DNA of 64,000 nucleotides from CAVYBY01 sp963766935 (lineage in GTDB: Bacteria > Actinomycetota > UBA4738 > HRBIN12). The translations under genes and the position numbers were made by a program. The DNA lies in assembly GCA_963766935.1 (NCBI GenBank), contig CAVYBY010000003.1:310001-374000 (forward strand), given 5' to 3'. Below are positions 55,061-64,000 of the stretch, piece after piece (the stretch's first letter is position 1; each line of letters opens with the position of its first letter). Under the pieces are notes generated by a model. That model did not search any database. It worked only from the letters and a program-made list of their open reading frames with translations, and was not told the DNA's origin.

Positions 55061-56583
55061 GGGCTCGTCCCGGCGAGCGATTCGATGTCGCTGGGGACTC
55101 CGGGTTGGACGTGCTGGATGACCGCGCTCGTCGTGGGCTCGATGCGGCTCGTCACGGGCTTCGGGTAGATGCCGAGCACGAGCAGCGACGCGAGGATCGG
55201 GGCGAGCAGAACCGCCTCGCGAAGACGCAGATCGGGAAGGTGCAGGATCGCCGGGTCCTTGACCGGGCCGAACGCCATCCGCTGGTAGGACCAGAGCAGG
55301 TAGACGGCGCCGAGCACCACGGCGCCCGCGGCGAGGGCCGCCTCCAGCGGGTTGACGGCGAAGGTCCCGACGATCACTAGAAACTCCCCGACGAAGTTGT
55401 TGAGCCCCGGCAGACCGGCGGCCGCGAACGCCGCGAGGAGGAAGCAGCCGGTCAGCCATGGCATGGCTGTCGCGAGCCCGCCGAGCTGATCCAGCTCGCG
55501 GGTGTGGGTGCGCTCGTAGATCATCCCGAACAGCAGGAACAGGGCGCCGGTCGACAGGCCGTGGTTCAGCATCTGGAGCACGCCGCCCGTCACCGCCTGC
55601 TGGGTAAAGACGAACAGACCCAGGACGACGAAGCCCAGGTGCGAAACCGACGAGTACGCGATCAGGCGCTTGATGTCGGTCTGCGCCATGGCGACGAGCG
55701 CCCCGTAGAGGATGCCGACGATCGCGAGAACCTGGATCGTGCTCGCGAAGTGCCGCGACGCCTCGGGGAACAGAGCGAGGTTGAACCGGATCATCCCGTA
55801 CGTCCCGACTTTCAGGAGCACGCCGGCAAGGAGCACGGAACCGGCGGTCGGCGCCTCGGTGTGGGCGTCCGGGAGCCACGTGTGCAAGGGGAACAGCGGG
55901 ACCTTCACCGCGAACGCCACGATGAATGCGACGAAGAGCCAGCGAGCGGTCGAGACCGGCAGGACGCCGGCCACGCTCGCGAGCGCCGTGAGGTCGAAGG
56001 TGTTGTGCCCGAGCACCGCTCCCGACCGAACCCACAGGAACAGGACGCCGACGAGCAGGAACGCCGAGCCGGCCATCGTGTACAGGAAGAACTTGATCGC
56101 GGCATAGACCCGGCGCTCGCTCCCCCACCCACCGATCAACAGATACATCGGCACGAGGATGGCCTCGAAGAACACGAAGAACAGGAGCAGGTCGAGAGCC
56201 AAGAACGACCCGACCACCGCGGTCTCGAGCGTGAGCATCGCGACCATGAAGAGGCGAACGTCCTTGGCGATCGACCACGAAGCCAGGAGCGCCAGCGGGA
56301 ACAGGAACGTGGTGAGCAGGACGAGCCACAGGCTGACGCCGTCCACCCCGACCCGGTATGCCAGCCCGAGCGACGGCACCCAGTCGGCGTGTTCCACCAT
56401 CTGGAACCCGGATGCGCCTGCGTCGAATCGGCCCAGGATCGCCAGCGAGACGATGAACGTGGCGACCGTCGTGCCCAGGGTGATCCACCTGGCGGCGTCG
56501 TCACGCAGCGAGCGCCCGCCCAGCAGCAGAAGGACCACACCGGCGAGCGGAAGCACGATCGTGACCGTGAGGATCCCGTTCAC
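55057..56583 (-). CDS. nuoM: Complex I subunit NuoM, copy of cluster B
   Basis: A 508-residue pump subunit. FFVFFEAILVPMYLLIGGWG carries the glutamate, AVKVPLFPLHTWLPDAHTEAP and MAQTDIKRLIAYSSVSHLGFV the lysines. The GTG start overlaps the nuoL stop (GTGA), which sets the start and shows coupling. The C-terminal 40 residues (PKPVTSRIEPTTSAVIQHV) are longer than in cluster A. Confidence 0.93.
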   Translation of the reverse strand: MNGILTVTIVLPLAGVVLLLLGGRSLRDDAARWITLGTTVATFIVSLAILGRFDAGASGFQMVEHADWVPSLGLAYRVGVDGVSLWLVLLTTFLFPLALLASWSIAKDVRLFMVAMLTLETAVVGSFLALDLLLFFVFFEAILVPMYLLIGGWGSERRVYAAIKFFLYTMAGSAFLLVGVLFLWVRSGAVLGHNTFDLTALASVAGVLPVSTARWLFVAFIVAFAVKVPLFPLHTWLPDAHTEAPTAGSVLLAGVLLKVGTYGMIRFNLALFPEASRHFASTIQVLAIVGILYGALVAMAQTDIKRLIAYSSVSHLGFVVLGLFVFTQQAVTGGVLQMLNHGLSTGALFLLFGMIYERTHTRELDQLGGLATAMPWLTGCFLLAAFAAAGLPGLNNFVGEFLVIVGTFAVNPLEAALAAGAVVLGAVYLLWSYQRMAFGPVKDPAILHLPDLRLREAVLLAPILASLLVLGIYPKPVTSRIEPTTSAVIQHVQPGVPSDIESLAGTSP

Positions 56584-58493
56584 AGCCGGAACCCCACGTA
56601 CACGAGGATCCCGACGGCCCCGGCGACGACCACGAGCGCGTACTCCCGCACGAACCCGGTCTGCAGCCGCCGGCCCCGGTCGGCCAGCAGGCGAACCCCG
56701 CGCCCGGTGGCGTTGACGAGCCCGTCCACGGCGCGCGCGTCGACCCAGGCGAGCAGCCGGGCCGCGGCCAGACCGGGCCCCACGATGACCTTCGCGTAGA
56801 GCTGATCCACGTACCAGCCGCTCGCGAGCAGCTTGGGGATCGGCTGAAGCCGCGCGCGGGCGGCCAGCCAGTCGACCCGGCCGGACCCGTAGACCGTCCA
56901 TGTGAGGACGAGCGCCACCACGGTGAGCCCGACCGCGGTCGCGGAGATCGCGACGGCCTGGAGCCCGGCATCGGGATCGGGGATCGCGCCGGTGACGAGC
57001 GACAGGAACCGGGCGAAGACCCCCGCCGTCCCGACGTTCAGGAACCCGGCCGTCGCGGCGCCGATGGCCAGCAGGACGAGGGGCAGCCACATCACCGGCG
57101 GCGCCTCGTGCGCGTGGTCGGCCATCTCGCCCCGGGGACGCCCCGCGAAGGCGAGGAACAGCAGCCGGCCGATGTAGAGCGCCGAGAGCAGCGCCCCGAA
57201 CAGCCCGAAGATGAGATAGCCCCAGCGGGCGTTCGAGTTCGCGACCTCGAGCACGAGGTCCTTGGCGAAGAAGCCGGACAGCGGCGGCAGGCCCGCCAGC
57301 GCGAGCGCGCCGATCGCGAACGTGATCGAGGTGACCGGCATCCGGCGGCGCAGCCCACCCATGACCTTGAGATCGACCTCGTCGTGCATCCCGTGCATCA
57401 CCGAGCCCGCTCCGAGGAACATCAGCGCCTTGTAGAACGCGTGCGCCACGAGCAGGAACATCGCCGCCGCGTACGCCCGCAGCCCGGCCGCGAGGAACAT
57501 GAAGCCGAGCTGGCTGATGGTCGAGTACGCCAGGACGCGCTTGATGTCGTCCTGCGCCAGCGCGCACGTCGCCGCGAAGACCGCGGTGAACAAGCCCACG
57601 ACGGCGACGACGGTCAGCGCGACGCCGGAGACCTCGAAGACCGGGTGCATGCGGACGACCAGATAGACGCCGGCGGTCACCATCGTCGCAGCGTGGATGA
57701 GCGCGGAGACCGGGGTCGGCCCCGCCATCGCGTCGGGGAGCCAGACGTGCAGCGGAACCTGCGCCGACTTTCCGGCCGCGCCGGCGAACAGCAGGAGCGC
57801 GATCCAGGTGGCCGTCCCGCTCGACAGCTTCCCGGCATCGCCGAGCACCCGGCCGATCTCGAGCGTCCCGAGCTTCGTGGCCAGGAAGGCGAGACCGAGC
57901 AGCATGGCGGTGTCGCCGACGCGCGTCGTGAGGAACGCCTTCTTCGCCGCGTTCGCGACCCCGGGCCGCTCGAACCAGAACCCGATCAACAGATAGGAGC
58001 AGAGCCCGACGCCTTCCCAACCCACATAGAGCAGGAGCAGGTTGTCGCCGAGCACCAGCAGGAGCATGAAGAAGACGAACAGGTTCATATACGAGAAGAA
58101 CCGTCCGAACCGTGGATCGCCCTCCATGTACCCGATCGCGTAGACGTGGATCAGGGCGCCGATCCCCGTCACGACGAGGATCATCGTGGCCGAGACCGCG
58201 TCGAGGCGCAGGTCGACCGCGACCGAGAACCCTCCGACGCGGATCCAATCGAACAGATGAACGAGGAACGTGCGATCGCCGGCGGGAAGCGCCAGCAGGT
58301 CGCGCACGGCGAGCGCCGCCAGGGCCAGCGACGCGCCGACGGCCAGGGACGCAAGCCACCCGGCCATCACCCGAAGCCGCGACCCCAGAAACAGGTTGAC
58401 GGCGGCCATCGCGAGCGGAAGCGCCGGGACGAGCCAGATCAGCTTGACGACCCGGGTGGCCTCGTGGACGTGCGGAAGCACGTCGGCTACCAC
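56580..58493 (-). CDS. nuoL: Complex I subunit NuoL, copy of cluster B
   Basis: A 637-residue distal pump subunit. LLYVGWEGVGLCSYLLIGFWFE, GKSAQVPLHVWLPDAMAGPTPVSALIHAATMV and LAQDDIKRVLAYSTISQLGFM are all intact. The cluster A copy has LVQTDIKR at the last site, a clear difference between the two. It starts seven bases inside nuoK. Confidence 0.93.
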   Translation of the reverse strand: MVADVLPHVHEATRVVKLIWLVPALPLAMAAVNLFLGSRLRVMAGWLASLAVGASLALAALAVRDLLALPAGDRTFLVHLFDWIRVGGFSVAVDLRLDAVSATMILVVTGIGALIHVYAIGYMEGDPRFGRFFSYMNLFVFFMLLLVLGDNLLLLYVGWEGVGLCSYLLIGFWFERPGVANAAKKAFLTTRVGDTAMLLGLAFLATKLGTLEIGRVLGDAGKLSSGTATWIALLLFAGAAGKSAQVPLHVWLPDAMAGPTPVSALIHAATMVTAGVYLVVRMHPVFEVSGVALTVVAVVGLFTAVFAATCALAQDDIKRVLAYSTISQLGFMFLAAGLRAYAAAMFLLVAHAFYKALMFLGAGSVMHGMHDEVDLKVMGGLRRRMPVTSITFAIGALALAGLPPLSGFFAKDLVLEVANSNARWGYLIFGLFGALLSALYIGRLLFLAFAGRPRGEMADHAHEAPPVMWLPLVLLAIGAATAGFLNVGTAGVFARFLSLVTGAIPDPDAGLQAVAISATAVGLTVVALVLTWTVYGSGRVDWLAARARLQPIPKLLASGWYVDQLYAKVIVGPGLAAARLLAWVDARAVDGLVNATGRGVRLLADRGRRLQTGFVREYALVVVAGAVGILVYVGFRL

Positions 58494-58788
58494 CGCAGCG
58501 TCCTCGCCTCGTCCACGTTGACGCTCTGGCGCCGCCGGTAGACGGCGACGACGATCGCGAGCCCGACGACGACCTCCGCGGCCGCGACGACCATCGAGAA
58601 GAACGCCAGCACCTGACCGGTCAGATCGCCGTGCATCCGTGAGAAGGCCACGAGCGCAAGGTTCACCGCGTTCAGCTGCAGCTCCACGGACATGAAGATC
58701 AACAGCGCGTTCCGCCGAAGCAGCACGCCGGCCGTCCCGATCGCGAACAAGGCCCCCGAGAGCACGATGAAGTAGGCGATCGGCGTTC

Positions 58789-58792
<4 letters not shown>
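58487..58792 (-). CDS. nuoK: Complex I subunit NuoK, copy of cluster B
   Basis: A 101-residue three-helix subunit. The glutamates are in MSVELQLNAVNLAL and AAEVVVGLAI. The ATG overlaps the nuoJ stop (ATGA) and the end overlaps nuoL. The segment MHGDLTGQVLAFFSM replaces the LGDVGGQIFALFV of the cluster A copy. Confidence 0.93.
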
Positions 58793-59361
<569 letters not shown>

Positions 59362-59368
59362 CCGGCCC

Positions 59369-59884
59369 TCAGCCGCCCTCGCGGTCGATCGGGTCGGTGC
59401 CGAGCTCCGGCGGCGGGGCAAGGAGCTGCTCCTTGCCCCACACGGCCTCCTCGCGGGTGGAGAAGGACAGCTCGAAGTAGCTCGTCAGCGTGAGGGCCCG
59501 CGTCGGGCACGCCTCCACGCAGAGGCCGCACATGATGCAGCGGAGATAGTTGATCTGGTAGTCCTTCGCGTATCGCTCGCCCGGCGATACGGGGTTCTCG
59601 GCATCGTTGTCCGCGCCCTCGACCCAAATGGCGTCGGCCGGGCACGCGAACGCGCACAGCTCGCAGCCGATGCACTTCTCGAGGCCGTCGTCGTAGCGGT
59701 TGAGCAGGTGGCGTCCGATGTGCGACCGCTCCGGGATCGGCGCGATCTCCTGCGGATAGCGCTCCGTGTTGTCGCGGCGGAAGACCTGCTTGAAGACCGT
59801 CCCCATGCCCTTGGCGATCGCGGCCACGCCGCTGCCGAACACCGGGCGCTCCGAACCCGTGGGATTCGTCGTCGGCTCCGTCAT
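59369..59884 (-). CDS. nuoI: Complex I subunit NuoI (2 x 4Fe-4S), copy of cluster B
   Basis: A 171-residue iron-sulfur subunit. Its motifs are CIGCELCAFACPADAI and CIMCGLCVEACPTRAL. These are the classical NuoI sequences, whereas the cluster A copy has the divergent first motif CTVCYQCSRECP. The ATG overlaps the nuoH stop (ATGA). Confidence 0.93.
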   Translation of the reverse strand: MTEPTTNPTGSERPVFGSGVAAIAKGMGTVFKQVFRRDNTERYPQEIAPIPERSHIGRHLLNRYDDGLEKCIGCELCAFACPADAIWVEGADNDAENPVSPGERYAKDYQINYLRCIMCGLCVEACPTRALTLTSYFELSFSTREEAVWGKEQLLAPPPELGTDPIDREGG

Positions 59885-61026
59885 CTGCCTGCCTCCGCCT
59901 TGCGCTCGCCGCTGAAGAGTGAGGTCGCGGCCCACAACAGGACCGTCACGCCGAACGCGATCCCCGCGATCCGGGCGATCTGCTGCCGGTCGACCCCGAT
60001 CTCGTCCGGCACCACGATGAAGGCCCCGGTCGCGAGCACCCACAGCAGGCCGATGGGAATGAGCCGCTTCCAGCCGAAGCTCATCAGACGGTCGTAGCGC
60101 ATGCGGGGCAGCGTCGCCCGGACGAGCACGAAGCCGTAGATGACGACGGTGATCTTCAGCAGGAACCACAGGATGGGCCAGAGCCAGGGGACGGCGTGCG
60201 GGGCCGGTCCGCGCCAGCCACCGAGGAACAGCGTCGTGGCGACGGCCGCCACCGTCACGGTGTTGACGTATTCGCCCAGATAGAAGAGCGCGAACCTGAT
60301 TCCGGAGTACTCGGTGTGGAACCCGGCGACGAGCTCGGTCTCCGCCTCGGCAAGGTCGAACGGCGGCCGGTTGGTTTCTGCCAGCCCGCAGATCAGGAAG
60401 ATCACGAACGACGGGAACTGCGGCCAGACGTTCCACTGGGGGACGAAGCCGAGGTAGTACCCGCCCTGGGCGGCCACGATCTCCGACATGCGCAGGTGGC
60501 CGCTGTACATGAGCAGAGCAACCAGTGCGAGGCCCATGGCCACCTCGTAGGAGATCATCTGGGCGCTCGAGCGAACCGCGCCGAGCAGCGGGTAGTTCGA
60601 CCCGCTCGCCCACCCCGCGAGGACGACCGCGTAGACCCCGAGCGAGGTCATCGCGAGGATCCAGAGGATCCCGATGTTCAGATCGGCGAGCTGGAACGGG
60701 ATGTGCCGGTGAAAGAGCGTCACGCCGGTCCCAAACGGCACCACCGCGAACGCGAGGAACGCGGGCACCATCGCGACGACCGGCGCGATCAGATAGACGG
60801 GGCGGTCGGCGTTGCTCGGCGTGATCGATTCCTTGAAGAAGAGCTTCGCCCCGTCCGCGAACGTGACCAACGAGCCGCGAAACCCGGCGCGGAGCGGGCC
60901 GGTCCGCGTCTGCATGTCGGCGATCGTCTTGCGCTCGAACCAGATGTAGATGGTCACGGAGATGAGGAGCGCGAAGAACACGACCGCGACGCGAATCACG
61001 AGGAGAAGCCAGTCCACGAAGTCCAT
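59881..61026 (-). CDS. nuoH: Complex I subunit NuoH, copy of cluster B
   Basis: A 381-residue membrane subunit with conserved quinone-site loops (WFERKTIADMQTRTGP, GLAETNRPPFDLAEAETELVAG, HTEYSGIRFALFYLGEY). It is about 45 residues longer than the cluster A copy, mostly in a C-terminal helix and tail. Its ATG overlaps the nuoG stop by one base (TGATG). Confidence 0.93.
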   Translation of the reverse strand: MDFVDWLLLVIRVAVVFFALLISVTIYIWFERKTIADMQTRTGPLRAGFRGSLVTFADGAKLFFKESITPSNADRPVYLIAPVVAMVPAFLAFAVVPFGTGVTLFHRHIPFQLADLNIGILWILAMTSLGVYAVVLAGWASGSNYPLLGAVRSSAQMISYEVAMGLALVALLMYSGHLRMSEIVAAQGGYYLGFVPQWNVWPQFPSFVIFLICGLAETNRPPFDLAEAETELVAGFHTEYSGIRFALFYLGEYVNTVTVAAVATTLFLGGWRGPAPHAVPWLWPILWFLLKITVVIYGFVLVRATLPRMRYDRLMSFGWKRLIPIGLLWVLATGAFIVVPDEIGVDRQQIARIAGIAFGVTVLLWAATSLFSGERKAEAGR

Positions 61027-63446
61027 CAGGCCTCACCCCCCGCGGCGGCGGCGGCGGCGTCTGCCGGCTGGAGCTCGGCCGGTTCCACGACGGCCGGCGC
61101 CGAGAACCGGCCCGAGAGCAGCGTGTTGGCCGTGAACCCGGGCTGGTTGTAGGGGACGAACACGGCACCCGCCACGATGTCGGGCGTCACGCGCACCGGG
61201 AGCGTGGCCTCCCCCGCATCCGTGCGGATGCGGATCGCCGCGCCGTCGGTCGTCCCGATGGCCGCGGCGTCGTCGGGATGCAGCTCGACGAAGGGCTCGT
61301 CTTCGAGCGTCGCCTTCAGCTCGTCGGCCCGCTCGGACAGCCGTCCCTCGTCGACGAGCAGGGGGTAGGTGAACAGCATGAGGCTCCCGTCCGGGACGCC
61401 GGCGGATCCCGAACCCGTCGGCGCCGCGGTGAAGACGGATGGAGCCGGTTGCGCCGCGTACAGCCCGCCCATCTCCTCGTGCAGCTCGTCGAGGGTCTCG
61501 AATCCGAGGTCGCCGCCGGCCGCCTTCGCGAACCCGGCAAGGATCTCCCAGTCGGGCCGCGAGATCCCCAGCGGATCGCGAACGGGCCGCAGCCGCTGGC
61601 TGCGCCCTTCCCAGGTCGTGACGTGCCCGTCCTTCTCCAGGAACCCCGCGACCGGCAGGAAGGCGTCGGCGAACGGTTCGAGCCTCCCGAGCTCGAGCGA
61701 CTGGACGACGACGTGCGGAACGTTCCGGAGCGCCCGCTGCGCGAGCGCGGCGTCCGGATAGTCCGCGATCGGGTCGACCCCGAGCAGGTAGAGGACGTCG
61801 ATCCGACGTGCGGCGCAGGCCTCGAGGATGCCGCGCCAGTCGCGGCCGGACGTCATCGGCGCGGGCGGGTTTCCCCAGACGGCCTCGATCTCGCTGCGAT
61901 GCTCCGCGATCTCCATGCGACGGCCGCCGGGCAGAAGCGCCGGATGCACCCCGGCGCGCAGAGCACCCCGGTCGTTGGCACGCCGTGAGACGAACGCAAA
62001 CCTCGCGCCCGTGGAGGAGGCGAGGGCCTGCGCGGCGTCGACTCCCCGCGGATCGTCGGCAAGCCTCGGCCCGGCGATCACGACGCCAAAAGGACCGGCC
62101 GCACGAAGCTGCTCGCGGATCGGGGCGAGCGCGTCCGGCGCCCCGGCTCCCGCGCCGCCCAGCAACGCGGTCTCCGAGCCGGGCGCGCACAGGATGTGCT
62201 CGGCCACGTCCCACAGACGGGTCCGCCTCGGATGCAGCACGAAGATCTTCGCGCCGCGACTCGCGGCCTTGCGAAGGCGGAGGTGCAGGATCGGCACCTC
62301 CTGCTCGGCGTCGAGACCCGCCACGAGGATGACCTTCGCGCGTTCGACGTCGGCGTAGGTCGCGCCGGCCTCGCCGGAGGCGATCGCCGCTTCCGCGATC
62401 CCCGCTCCCGCATCCCGGCGGTGGTCGAGGTCGTTCGTGTGAAAGACCGTGCGCGCGACCTTCGACAGCGCGTAGTAGTCCTCGTCCATCAACCGCCCGC
62501 CGGTGAGAAAGGCGATCGAGGAACCGGCGGCCCACCCGGCCACGGCCCCGAGGACCTCGGAGAAGGAGGCGGGCTCGAGCCCGTGCTCGCGAATGAGCGG
62601 CGTGGTGATCCGCCCGGGGTCGTCGGGGAAGCGGAACGCGTACCGGCCTTTGTCGCAGATCCAGGCGTCGTTCACCTCGACGTTGTCACGCGCCTGGTGC
62701 CGCACGACCTCGCCCCGGCGGACGTCGACGCGCAGGTTGCAGCCGGCGGAGCAGTGGGGGCAGACGCTGTCGGCGCTCGACAGGTCGAACGGCCGTGCGG
62801 CGAACCGGTACGGCGAGGACGTCAGCGCCCCGACCGGGCAGATCTGGACGGTGTTGCCGCTGAACGGCGACCGGAAGTCCTCGCCGCCCGCGATCGAGAC
62901 CTTCTCGCCCGCGCCGCGCTCGAACAGCTCGATGAACCGGTCGCCGGAGATCTCGTCGCAAAAGCGCGTGCATCGCGCGCACAGCACGCACCGCTCACGA
63001 TCGAGGTTCACGAGCGGGGAGAGCGGGACCGGCTTTGGGAAGACGCGCTTGGCCTCGCGATAGCGGCTCTCGCCGGGACCGAACGCAAGCGCCTGGTCCT
63101 GGAGCGGGCACTCGCCGCCGCGGTCGCAGATCGGGCAGTCGAGCGGGTGGTTGAGCAGGAGGAACTCGAGGTTCGCCACCTGCGCGCTGCGGGCCGTCTC
63201 GCTCGTGTTCTGCGTCCGCACGGACATCCCCGGCGCCACCGTCGTCGTGCACGAGGTGAAGAGCTTGCGCTGGCCCTCGATCTCCACGTAGCACTGGCGG
63301 CATGCCCCGGCCGGTTCGAGGAACGGGTGGTCGCAGAAGCGGGGGATCTCGACCTCCAGCTGCTCCGCGGCGCGGATGATGAGCGTTCCCTTCGGGACGG
63401 AGATCTCTTTGCCGTCGATCGTGAGCGTCACGAGCTCGTCGCTCAC
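61026..63446 (-). CDS. nuoG: Complex I subunit NuoG
   Basis: An 806-residue iron-sulfur subunit of the NADH-oxidising arm. The N-terminal 2Fe-2S domain has CDHPFLEPAGACRQC and FTSC. The HxxxCxxCxxxxxC set is in LNHPLDCPICDRGGECPLQD, the next 4Fe-4S set in CVLCARCTRFC with CPVGALTS, and a further set CPHCSAGCNL matches the extra N7-type site. A molybdopterin-oxidoreductase-like domain fills residues 220-800. GTG overlaps the nuoF stop (GTGA), fixing the start. A Cys-free C-terminal tail ends in an alanine run. Confidence 0.93.
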   Translation of the reverse strand: MSDELVTLTIDGKEISVPKGTLIIRAAEQLEVEIPRFCDHPFLEPAGACRQCYVEIEGQRKLFTSCTTTVAPGMSVRTQNTSETARSAQVANLEFLLLNHPLDCPICDRGGECPLQDQALAFGPGESRYREAKRVFPKPVPLSPLVNLDRERCVLCARCTRFCDEISGDRFIELFERGAGEKVSIAGGEDFRSPFSGNTVQICPVGALTSSPYRFAARPFDLSSADSVCPHCSAGCNLRVDVRRGEVVRHQARDNVEVNDAWICDKGRYAFRFPDDPGRITTPLIREHGLEPASFSEVLGAVAGWAAGSSIAFLTGGRLMDEDYYALSKVARTVFHTNDLDHRRDAGAGIAEAAIASGEAGATYADVERAKVILVAGLDAEQEVPILHLRLRKAASRGAKIFVLHPRRTRLWDVAEHILCAPGSETALLGGAGAGAPDALAPIREQLRAAGPFGVVIAGPRLADDPRGVDAAQALASSTGARFAFVSRRANDRGALRAGVHPALLPGGRRMEIAEHRSEIEAVWGNPPAPMTSGRDWRGILEACAARRIDVLYLLGVDPIADYPDAALAQRALRNVPHVVVQSLELGRLEPFADAFLPVAGFLEKDGHVTTWEGRSQRLRPVRDPLGISRPDWEILAGFAKAAGGDLGFETLDELHEEMGGLYAAQPAPSVFTAAPTGSGSAGVPDGSLMLFTYPLLVDEGRLSERADELKATLEDEPFVELHPDDAAAIGTTDGAAIRIRTDAGEATLPVRVTPDIVAGAVFVPYNQPGFTANTLLSGRFSAPAVVEPAELQPADAAAAAAGGEA

Positions 63447-64000
63447 GTGACCAGCCCCCCGGCAAGCGGCTCGAGCTCGGCGCCGGGCCCGATCCCCGTG
63501 GTCGGGCACCGTCCCTCGCGGACGTGGGCCTCGTACTCGTCGTGGAAGTTGGCCAGGGTGGACTCGATGGGCGAGACCGCCCCGTCGGCCAGCGCGCAGA
63601 ACGCGCGGAACAGGATGTTCCGCCCGACCTCGCGCAGGAGCGGAAGGTCCTCCTCCCGTCCGTACCCGGCCTCGACGCGGCCCAGCATCCGGCTCGCCCA
63701 CCAGGTGCCCTCGCGGCACGGCGTGCACTTGCCGCAGGACTCGTGCGCGTAGAACTCGACCAGCCGGCGGGCGGCCTCGACCATGCAGTCGCCCTCGTCC
63801 AGGACCATCACGGCGCCCGTCCCGAGCAGCGACCCCGCCTCGGCGACGGACTCGAAGTCGAGCGGCAGATCGATGTGATCCGCGGTGAGGAACGGGGTGG
63901 AGGAGCCGCCGGGCGTCCAGGCCTTCAGCTTCGCGCCCCCACGGACGCCGCCGGCGCACTCCTCGAGCAGAACGCGCAGCGGGGTGCCCAGCGGCAATTC
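63443..64000 (-). CDS. nuoF: Complex I subunit NuoF, 5' part outside the window
   Basis: The C-terminal 185 residues of the NADH-binding flavoprotein subunit; the frame is open to the window edge, and NuoF is normally near 430 residues. Visible are LGTPLRVLLEECAGG, the DHIDLPLDFES block, GAVMVLDEGDCMVE and the N3-cluster motif ESCGKCTPCREGT, with the fourth ligand in AFCALADG. The FMN and NADH motifs lie outside. It shows that cluster B contains the NADH-input module, unlike cluster A. Confidence 0.93.
   Translation of the reverse strand, partial: ELPLGTPLRVLLEECAGGVRGGAKLKAWTPGGSSTPFLTADHIDLPLDFESVAEAGSLLGTGAVMVLDEGDCMVEAARRLVEFYAHESCGKCTPCREGTWWASRMLGRVEAGYGREEDLPLLREVGRNILFRAFCALADGAVSPIESTLANFHDEYEAHVREGRCPTTGIGPGAELEPLAGGLVT

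Overview
The window is chromosomal DNA of a high-GC, Gram-positive-type bacterium, most likely an uncultured member of the Actinomycetota. This rests on a DUF222/13E12-type HNH gene with a LexA box of the mycobacterial type, many GTG starts, several 'TANNNT then 6-9 nt then start codon' arrangements typical of leaderless actinobacterial transcripts, a deazaflavin (DDN-type) nitroreductase, and a prenyl diphosphate synthase placed inside a complex I locus. No integrase, transposase, phage gene, CRISPR array or rRNA was seen; the only RNA gene is a tRNA-Tyr.

Layout. (1) 1-13.1 kb is a small-molecule catabolic island. On the minus strand are an RbsABC-like importer and an amidohydrolase/deaminase. 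On the plus strand are an FMN alpha-hydroxy-acid dehydrogenase and a tightly packed seven-gene operon: creatinase-like M24 protein, E1 alpha and E1 beta of a thiamine-dependent dehydrogenase, bicupin, atypical SDR, FAA/hydratase-family protein and HIBADH-family reductase. A divergent XRE-cupin regulator probably controls it. The substrate is unknown. (2) 13.1-25.6 kb is a mixed region: UppP, an MDR oxidoreductase, a frameshifted SOS-box HNH gene, a META-domain lipoprotein, two methyltransferases, an amidase, a tandem HD-GYP/LuxR protein coupled to a D-aminoacylase relative, a DUF4386 membrane protein and an AlkZ-like winged-helix protein. (3) 25.8-28.5 kb looks like a reactive-sulfur unit: thioredoxin, CstR-like repressor, OsmC and a convergent TauE/SafE exporter, with a palindromic operator in front. 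(4) 28.5-37.9 kb holds small stress and redox genes, including a TetR-controlled ddn-SDR-DoxX operon, a lactonase-like MBL gene with a structured leader and tiny upstream ORF, two broken or truncated genes, three GGTTGG-repeat (G-quadruplex-type) intergenic motifs and tRNA-Tyr. (5) 38-42.4 kb has YajQ, a class III aminotransferase, a group II decarboxylase and HtpX.

(6) 42.5-64 kb is one continuous minus-strand block of 21 genes for respiratory complex I. It reads nuoF(partial)-G-H-I-J-K-L-M-N, then a polyprenyl diphosphate synthase, then nuoA-B-C-H-I-J-K-L-M-N and a beta-propeller-like lipoprotein, ending at a GC hairpin. So there are two complete sets of membrane-arm genes in tandem. The second set has A, B and C but no nuoD and no E/F/G. 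The prenyl synthase, probably for menaquinone side-chain synthesis, is translationally coupled to nuoA. This tandem double complex I is the most striking structure of the window; the catabolic island with its ligand-substituted M24 protein and E2-less E1 pair is the second.
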